A DNA stretch of 64,000 nucleotides from Heloderma charlesbogerti (lineage: Eukaryota > Chordata > Lepidosauria > Squamata > Helodermatidae): contig JANEZZ010001492.1 of NCBI GenBank assembly GCA_026122225.1, positions 558,001-622,000 on the forward strand, in the 5' to 3' direction. The position numbers and the translations under genes are program-made. Positions 33,401 to 43,132 of this stretch are shown in pieces. The notes beneath the pieces are model-generated. The model had not been told where the DNA came from, searched no databases, and was given only the letters and a program-made list of their open reading frames with translations. Every line of letters begins with the position of its first letter. The stretch's first letter is position 1.

Positions 33401-36400
33401 GGCTTTAGCTTGAGGAGGAGAAACATGTTCTACATCTCACATCCTAAGCTTCTGTGAATGGCCTAAAAGTAAATATCTTGAAACTGCCTTATGTACAAAT
33501 TGTTCTTATGATTAATTAAAATTTGGTTTTATGCTTTTGCATTTCGGCAAAGATTAGGATCTCGAAAATATGCTAGTACTCTAGGCTTAACATGAGCCAG
33601 GATCTCAACCTACAAATATATGAAACAGTAGAATGCCTCTGAGCGTGTACAGACTTGCCTTCCCCTTCACTACTAGGGCAGGCGTCTGTATTTGACAAGC
33701 AGACCTGAGCCACACACACACTCTTCTTAGAGTAATGTATAGATTATATCTCAGTTCAATAAAAGTGGTGAATACCAGCATAACTCAGGCCCCGAGGATT
33801 TGTTTTTAATTTGTAAATTGAGTTACATGCTCAGAAGTTGCTTATCTACCTCTTAATGCCTTTTAAGTATCCCATTGTACTCTTGAGGTACATTTCTTCT
33901 CACATTAGTTTATTTTTATCTTTTTCATTTTTCTTTCACCACCTGTGTGTGTTTGGCTGTGATTTTAAATAAATCCAAAACACTGTATGGGTCTTCTCAA
34001 AACTCAATCCAGCCAAAACAAATATCCAGTATACATATGCAATGCTTTTATTCTCTCCACTAAATTTAGAACATATGTCAATACAAAAGTGAAAATGCAC
34101 AATATAAATACTATATCTTAATTTGGCTCTGATTGAGGGCATTCCTTGGGCTGTGGAAAGAGGAGTGGATTTCGAGATGACCTATTTGGGATAAGAAAGT
34201 ATTTGGTGTTCTGTTGAAGAGTATGGACAACTGGAGGAATTTTTGGTTATCACTGACAGAACAGGAGGATCTTGACTTTGCAACTTCAGCCAGGGCCAAA
34301 CAAAAAGAACAAAAGTTTTTCCCAAGGACTGTGAACTTCTTCATACAGTGACTTGATAAAGATTCTACAAAGTTGAAACACATTTTTACTAGTGGTCTGT
34401 AGTTATTGGGAGCCTGAGACATGGGTGTCTGTTGTGTATGTTTACCTATGTATTGATGTATTCTGGTATGGTATTTGTATTGTGCATTTTCACTTTTGTA
34501 TTGACATATGGTCTATATATTTAGTGGAGAAAGTAAACATATTGGGCAGAATCCAAGGGGTCCTCACAGATTCTCTTATGCCTTGCCGATTCCAAGCAGC
34601 CCGCACCACGTGGCACAATGTCGATTAGTGCTTCCAGGGCAACCTGAAATGAGCATTTACCATTTCTCAAAGGAGGCAGGTTGGTGGAGCTCACATAAGG
34701 GAGCTCTGTCGACCTGCCTCCTTCCAGAAATGAGCATTTCCACTTGTTTCAGGTCTTCTTCTGGGAAGCACTAAATCTCCTTTGTGTAAGTGGTGGGTCC
34801 TGCTTGTGCAGTGGAATCGGTGGAACCCACTGCTTTGCAGATGGGGTGGAAGGGAATCGGCAGGGGTGTAAGCATCCCGTTGGATTCTGCCCAGTGTGTA
34901 TGTATATTAGGTCTTTGTTTTGGTTGGTGTGATTTTAAACAGCCTTCCCCCAAGCTGGGTCCATCCAGAGATTTTAGACTACAACCCCCATTAACCCGGC
35001 TCGCAAGGCCACTGGTCAGGGATGATGGGAGTTATAGACTGAAACAGCTGGTGGGACCCAGGTTGGGGAAGGGTGTTTTAAATACATTTGAACTGATAGG
35101 GCTTTCCCAGTGGTGTGGGCCTTTCTGTTCCCTCTTTCTACATTAGTAAGACTTCTGCATTCTTGTATGACAGTAATGGGGGAGGCAGCAGTGGGGAAGG
35201 GAGGTCTGAGTCTTCCCCCAGTTTTAAAGCAGACAGGGCAAATAGTAGTTTTATCTTAATCATTTTTTTTGAACCACTAACACTGCAAAGTCACAGGTGG
35301 AGAAGGGGGAACGCTACCATCTGAGCGTCTGTCACTGCTTTGATATGGCTGTTGGAAGGAAGGGCCAATGCGGTATGTGCCCGAAGCACATGACATTTGT
35401 GCTTCGGGCACAGATGCTTCTGTAAATATAGCCTTTCAGCTTGTGGTCTGTCTGAGCACAATGGAGCCTTGAGTGAGGCAAGGCTTGGCCTGGTTTGTTC
35501 CTTGCTTCCCCCAGCTGCCTTAATAGTGACAGCAGCTCTGCCACTCTGTGCTTCTGGCTTCACCACAGAGTGAGGTAAGGTGAAGCAAAGGCTAATGGCG
35601 GCACTGCCATCACCACCTGCCAGAGGCCTCTTGTGTAGCCTACCCACAGCAATGTGGGTCAGGACGTATCTTTCATGGCAGATTTGGCTAATAAGATTGA
35701 ATCATACTGTGACATTTACCCTTCCCAGTCACCTGCCTCTTGCCCAATTAGGGCTTCCCGGAAAGATTCCCTCTACCAGCCTTCCCCAAGTTGGTGCCTT
35801 CCAGAAATTTTTGACATCAACTCCCATTAGCCCCAGGCAGCATGGGCAATGGTCAGGAATGCTGGGAGTTGTTGTCCCAAACATTTGGAGGGCACCTGGT
35901 TGGGGAAGGCTGCCCTATACCATTTTAAGGGTCTCATAGAATAAGCATGGCTTTTCCAGTCAGTGCTGTGGTGATAGGAGAAATGAGGGTTTGCTTCTAC
36001 ACAACTGTGAAAGTAACAAGAGCACCCTTGTGTGTGGGACCTGACAGTCCCGTGCTCCCTATGTCATGCTTCTCTAGCATCCTGCCAACAGCCCTTCCTG
36101 CTCTGGGGTCCTCCCAGCTTTCCCCAAGCCCCACGTTCTTCTTAACATCTCCTTTCTCCAGCTCCATAACTTCACCATCAGTTGTTTCCTTAAGACAGTT
36201 ATCTGGACCACTGATAACTACTGCTCTTCCCGGCTTCCTTTAGTCAACCCCTGCTGTTGGCCCACCTGGCGGCCAAGCCCTCCCGTGGCATGAGAAAGGC
36301 TGCTAAGTGGACAGCCTCCATGTAAGGGGGATCCTGATTGGGCCACAATTCCCCCTTCACAGGATGAGCTGTTTGCATACCTTGGTATGTGGGTAATGCC

Positions 36401-39400
36401 CCTCCTCACATGTCCTAAATGCATGGACGGGGTGGGAGTGGATGGACAGACAGACAGGAACTGAGTGAACTAGTGGCCGGGCTAGCCTCTGCAAGCCCCT
36501 GCACATAGTCTTTGTATGTGTGGCTGGAGTCATCTGAACTCCCTTCTTGTCTCTGTTAGCCTTGGTGATAGAAAGCTGCTTTATACTGAGTCAGACCACT
36601 GATCCATCTAGCCCAATATTATCAACACTGACTGGCAGCAGCTTTCCAGCATTTCAAGCAGGATTCTTTCTTGGCCCTACCTGGAGATGCTGGGATTGAA
36701 CCTGGGACTTTCTGCATGCAAAGCATGGGCTCTATCACTGAGCTACAGCCCCTCACGAAGGGTCCTGCACCCTTCTTCCACTCTACCTCCCTGTCTGCCA
36801 ATAATATTCAGCATTGTCTTTAGGCTCTCCGAGAGCTTTTTCTGCAGCACCATCTTCATTGGTCCATCATCCTTTCATCAACTCCATGTCTTCTTTGCCC
36901 TTTAATGGAAACTGGCCATCTCTATCTGCTTTTTTTTGTCTTATTTCTCAGCCACACTTACCTGCTCTGTCCCCTTTCTCCACCCACGCTGCCTTGGGGC
37001 TTCTTGCCTTTTAAGCTTTTCTACTTCCCAGTCTGTTGTTTGCAAACCTTCCATAGTGAAGTGTGTCTGTCATTCCCTCAGCCACTACATGTTTGTGAAC
37101 ATTCCAAAACATTGATAGCAACTCGTCCAATTGCTGCCAGAGACTTCATCGCCACCCTAAAGCCTCTTAGCATATTATAACATAGATTATGATGGGGCCT
37201 AAGGAAAGAACTATTTAAGGCATATAGCATTGTGATTAGAGGTGAAAACCAGTGCCTTAATAGCCCAGTTCTCTGTACTTGGGCTCGCCTGAGCCCATTT
37301 AAATTAATGGACTTAGATGCGTCTAACCTTGCATAGGATCAGGCTGCAAACTGTGCTTTGAAGACCATATCTGGCCATTGCACACTGTGAAAGATGTTCT
37401 CTTGGCAGTCCTCCACTACAGAAGGAACATTTTTGATAATTGGAGAAAACCCAGTTCAGATGTAATGGTCTTCGGCTGATAAAACAAATGGCCACACACC
37501 CAGCTTTGGCACTTCTGTACTGGTTCTGAAATCACACTTCCTCACGATGTCCAGACTGGTTTAAACACTGCTTACAAGCCAGTATATGAAATCAGAAGCT
37601 AGACATGGAAGGCAAGGAAGAGAGGGGAGGGAGCTTGAGGCCTGACGGCTCATTCTCAGGCTGATTAAACCATGCTTTATCAGCCAAAGAGACTTGTCTG
37701 AAACCAAAATCTAGGATCCCATCAAATGTGAGACAAAGGACATGATAACAGTACCTTGTATGTTAATTATACCTTTCCAGTAATAGACCCTATTCATGCA
37801 AAAAGCAGACATTAAAGTTTTCATATTTCATAGGAAGGGGTTAGGAAACAGTATCCATTTTTCAGTTCACAGGTTGGTTGCTTGACTTGTTTGCATTTCT
37901 AGGTGACTGTACCTGTTTAAGGAGTATCTTTCTTATTTATTACTTGTGGTCTCTTTGTTTTGTACCTCCAGATGGCACTATTAAGCAGAAAGAAAATAAC
38001 TGTAAAATAATCAATCCAATGTAAAATAAAATTGGAAATTGAATTATAGCTGCGGGGAGTGGGGAGACGGTAGCCTTGAGCTGCTGATCACCCTGTACTC
38101 TTATCACTTTTGTTTGCTGTTCCCATATGTTAGGTTACCAGCAAGTTAATAACAGTGCTTCAGCAGTTCAAGGCTTAGCAAAATTGCACTGGACGTGAAA
38201 TAAAGCTAAAATGAATTTCTGTCCAATATCATTGACATTAGTGCTCATTACTTTTGTGGTGCAATGCCTCAAACCATCAAAAATCAATTTTAAAGATTAC
38301 CCATTATTTTATAAAGAAAATAAAATACATTTCAAACAGCAACAAAGCAGTAACTGTAGTGTAATCTCATGTATAGTTACTTAGGTTTTAGCTGGGTGGT
38401 AAAATCAAACTACTGAAGGCAACATTTTTAAAAAAAATATCTCTGCTGAGAACGGAATTGTGTGCATGCTACGTTCAATAGTCAATAGTTTTTGTTATGA
38501 ATTCTGAATCTTAAAATATGGATGTTAGTACAATAAAAATTCCAACATTCTTGCCGAAGTCACAACAAAATGAGAAAGTAAACACTAGTGTGATGTTGTT
38601 CTTGTTGTAGTAATATTCACATTCCAAACCAGGACTTTGTTTTTCAACGGAATTCCTTTTTGTTAATGTTTGTTTCGGATTTCCTCTATACCAGGAGTCA
38701 GTGTGAATTATGTTTTGAAGCCACAAAAGTTACTGCTTCTGTCCAAAAGGGTTTCTGAGTTCAAATTTGGGGCACAATCCAGTCAAATCTAAATACTTCT
38801 TAAAGTCTCAGTGATTTTGATGGAAGAATTAAGCAAGGAAGAGTTAAGCAAGAGTTAAATCTCCCACTTAAAATGCTTAGCTTCAGGTAGATTATGCCAT
38901 TGTTTATATTGCATTGGTTGGGATGTGCTGGTGTTAAGAAGGATAATAAATACTCTGCAAAAAATATTATAGTAATGGTGTGTGTTTTAGGTGGTGGTGA
39001 TTGTTGTTTGGATATTTGGGAGTATTAAAGGGTTGTTTCACGATTAAGGGAGGATAATAGCAAGCTGGATTCAAAAAATGTTTGTCTCCCCCCACCAAAC
39101 ACACACACACACTCTGCCGTCTGAGGTGTACACTGGCATGTGTGGCATATTAAATGGTTAGGGCAATCAGCCCAATCTACTGGAGCTCATGGCCATATGG
39201 GGCTCCTGCAAAATCCTCTTATTTATTTCACTGTGCATGCAACTGGATAATAGATTGGGGCAGGCTAATGTGCATTCATGCATATTTCCTGATTCTCCTT
39301 GAAAATATCATTTGGCTCAGCATTTAACATCTCAAGACTCGGATTGTTCATTTAAAAAGAAAAAGTGAATTCCCATCCCTCTTGGTTTTAGAGAACAGCT

Positions 39401-42400
39401 TGGAAACATGTAGGCACTATGTGGGGCAAGCTAAACAGGTTTTTAAGAGGGCAGGCCTTGAGGGCCTTGCTTGCCTCCCAGGGATCTTCATTCTCTTGCC
39501 CTAATGACCACCTGTCTTAGAAACAGGATAAATATAGGCAAACTTCCTTAACCTTCCTGAGTGCAGGATTTGAAGTGTGTGTTCAGAGCACATACAGCCA
39601 TGCTTAAAGTGGGGTTGCATGGATCCCTTTCCTTTCCAGGCAGACATAGTGGAGCCTGGCCTAAGCATCACCTCACTTCCTTTTTTCCCTCCCACTTCAT
39701 GCATTGTATACAACCCTCATTAGTCCTCACTGTCAATACTGTAGGGCAGCCTTCCCTCTAAGTGTGTTGAACTACAACTCCCATCATCCCCATCAGAATG
39801 GCATATTGGCTGGGGGTGATGGGAGTTGTAGCCTGACATGTCTTGCCATGTGGGGAGAGGTGCTAGGTTGAAGAGGGCTCCTGTGTGAGATATTTCCAAT
39901 GTTCGCTCTATTTATTGACCTGCTAGGCTTTTGATAGCTAATGGCACATTATGTTGTATCACGCACTGGCCCCTAACAAAGAGAATTTAATAACATTGTC
40001 TAATTTTAATAGGTTTCGTTCATTGTGGTTATTCTGATACAGAGAACCAGACTATGTTTTCATGTTATCCCTCAGGGTGGGGACAGCTTTAGTTATTCAT
40101 ATTAAATTAGTGACTTCTCTTACAGAAAATTTGTATTCTTGCCAAATACAAGCTGCGGTCCTGCAATTCTTTACTTCGGGAAACTCCTGTTAGGTTTTTG
40201 AATTGTGATAAAAAGAAAGTTAAGATTAGATACTACATTTACTAACTCAAGTCAACAAACGTAAATTAAAACACCTAAAGATCTAAGCTATTTTGGTTTT
40301 TAATACATATGTAGTAATACTTTAAGGGCCTGATTCTGCAGATAATGGGGCAGTACAGTTGCATAGATTTTTTTTAATGTTCTACAAAACCAGACTGGGA
40401 AAAATAAATTGTATGACTAGAACACATGGTACAAACAGGATAGTTTGTAGCTGCAGAAAAAAATGCTGCTGTTGAATATAATTTATGCTAACTGCACATT
40501 TAATTGCATTACACATTATATGCTGAATTGAAGTTTTATTTTAAAATTATATGCTGCAATTAAAATTCTTTCTTCAAAGAAAATCACTGAAAAGTTCCCT
40601 TCTCCCAATTTTCTCCAATTATTTTACCAACCTGTGTAAAGTTTAGATACATAATAATAATTGCATATGACATTCAATTAATAAATATATGTAAAAATAC
40701 ATTATATGCATATTTCTATTTTACACAGGCATTTGAACTTACATTCCAAATTCTATAGTGCGTCTTACTTGCTGTAATAATGTTTTTAACAGGTATACAA
40801 AGTTATTGATTGTGAACCAGTTTCCATAATAGTATGTCAGTTTCTACCCCCACTCTGCTTCACCTCAGCCAAAAAAGTAATTGATCCACGTGGTAGTAAC
40901 AGATGGTTAAATGGAAAAAATGTCCTTGAAATTATTCTTATAGCAGATGTTCATAACTATTAGCTTCATGTTTTATTCACCAAAAATTTCAAATAATTTA
41001 ATAAAGATAACACATGTTCAGTCACATTAGTTTTTATACTGCATTCAAAACTGCATTGGGTGTAAGTTAAAGAAGTAATGTAAAAGCAAGACAATACTGA
41101 GTAATAGATCTTGGAAGATAGTTCACATTTTGGATTTTTTTTTTAAAGGATCCTCCAGAATATACTACTGCTTTCAGACAGTAGACTTCACCTCTTCGTA
41201 CAAACCCAGCTGAGTCCAGAAGAGATTGAGGCATGTGTATCTGGAAACACAAAATATTCTGTTGCTGAAGCGATCCACGAGTTTGCCTGTTTGAAACGAC
41301 GGTTTCCTGTAGAACGTGAAGAGAGGAAAAAAGAGGAAAATTATGCAGATTCAGATTCTGAAAGGTGACTTCCTTACATTCTGCTAAACATGCACACATG
41401 ATGATAAACACACTTCACTTTTTTGTTGTTGTTGATGCAATACTAAGATAATGAAAAAATTAATTGACTGAGATTTTATTGAGCTGTGACAGCTCATCAT
41501 AGAAGTCTTCACATACACCTCCACACTGAATTAATGAATGCAGTAGAAATTCAATTATCTGCATTCTGATTATGTGAATTTCATTTAGTCAGACTTGAAT
41601 TATTCGCGTTTAAATTATCTCGCTAAAAAAATATCCAACTGCACTCCAAATGGCTAATTAAAAGTCCAAATTTCCTGTCTCTCTTTTGTGACTGGGGATA
41701 ATTAAAGTTCTCCTCTGTTACTCAGGCTTTGAGTGTGTTGTGAAAACCAATTTCCTCTCTCTTTCTCTCTCTTCCCCCCGCCCCCTTCTCTGCAGTTCAT
41801 CCTCAGGGCTTGGACACAGCAGTGATGATAGCAATTCACATGGATGTAAAGGAAGCACAGTTCCTGAAGAGCCCTGAAGTCATTTGCACATTGCCATCAC
41901 TGAAATGACAGATAGAAACTTCAGTTGTGGTTGAAAGTTGTATGTGACATAGACATACCATCCGCCCAGTTGCCAAGGCATGTCTTTTCTGTTCCAGAAC
42001 TGTTTGTTTGTTCATTCATTCATTCATTCACAATGTATGCATAAAAGCCTTTACAATATTGAATGATACAAATAGTGTCTGTGGTGAGACACCTTAAATA
42101 AATGAGATTTCTCAACATGATTCTATGGAGCTCACTGTAAGGGTGAAGCAGTGGGTGGGGTTATATTTAGATGCTTTATATTAGAATATCTAACTTCTCA
42201 AAATTCGCAACATGTATTTTAATTTGGCTTTCTTAGAGATATCTTTCCAGTAAGGTGTTAGCTACATAATTCAGCTATATTATAGAAACTAAGGAGCTCT
42301 TAAGTCATAACCAACACACAGCACAACACCATGCATGTTTACTCAGAAGTAAATCCCATTGTGTCTAATGGGCCTTACTCCCAGATAAGTGTGCATAGGA

Positions 42401-43101
42401 CTGCAGCCAGAGGAATAAGCGACCAACTGAGTTTTCTAATGAACATGTTGAAATAATACCTTTCACCCTAAAAAGAACTGTTGGGTAAAGTGTTATAGCT
42501 ATAGTTACAGGCTACTATCCAGTACAGGGTTAGGCACACTGAAGGCCAGTTGAACTCAGTAGACTTAAGTGTGCCTGTCTGGTGAACTGTGGCCACAGGC
42601 AATGGTATGTGTCTTGCTCTTTGTTGTGACCAAGAAACAGTGTATTGTGACAAGGCCTTCCATTAGAAAGTGTGTGTAGTTGTATTTTAAAATTGATTTT
42701 AATGTGAACTTTTTTGACAGAAATGTAGCACTGAGGAATAAGAAGGAAGAGAAAATTTTAGCCAATGATTCTCATCAGAAAGAAACATCTAGGTGGACAA
42801 GTGAATGTTTAATCTTGCAGATGCATGTTTAAACTATGCAGCTAGGTAACTTTTTAAATTCATTTAATTTCACTGGCACCCATCCAGACATGCATTTACT
42901 AGGAAAAAAGGTCTACCCAAATCAAGGAAATGTTTTTAAGAACTGGATTAAATTTGGGAGATGAGGGTTGGAAAGAGAAAGAGCAATAACTACTTTGAAC
43001 CAATGGTCTTTTTTTGTTGATGTCAATATTTGCACGTCAAAGTGTCTTATAGCTTACCTTTGTATTTAATTGTGTGTGTGTGTGTGTGTGTACACACACA
43101 G

Positions 43102-43132
<31 letters not shown>

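Noticed and set aside
34111..34422. 103-codon antisense frame in the loop of the large inverted repeat
   Set aside because: No domain recognised and no sign of codon constraint. It could be a fragment of a transposon protein but I cannot support it.
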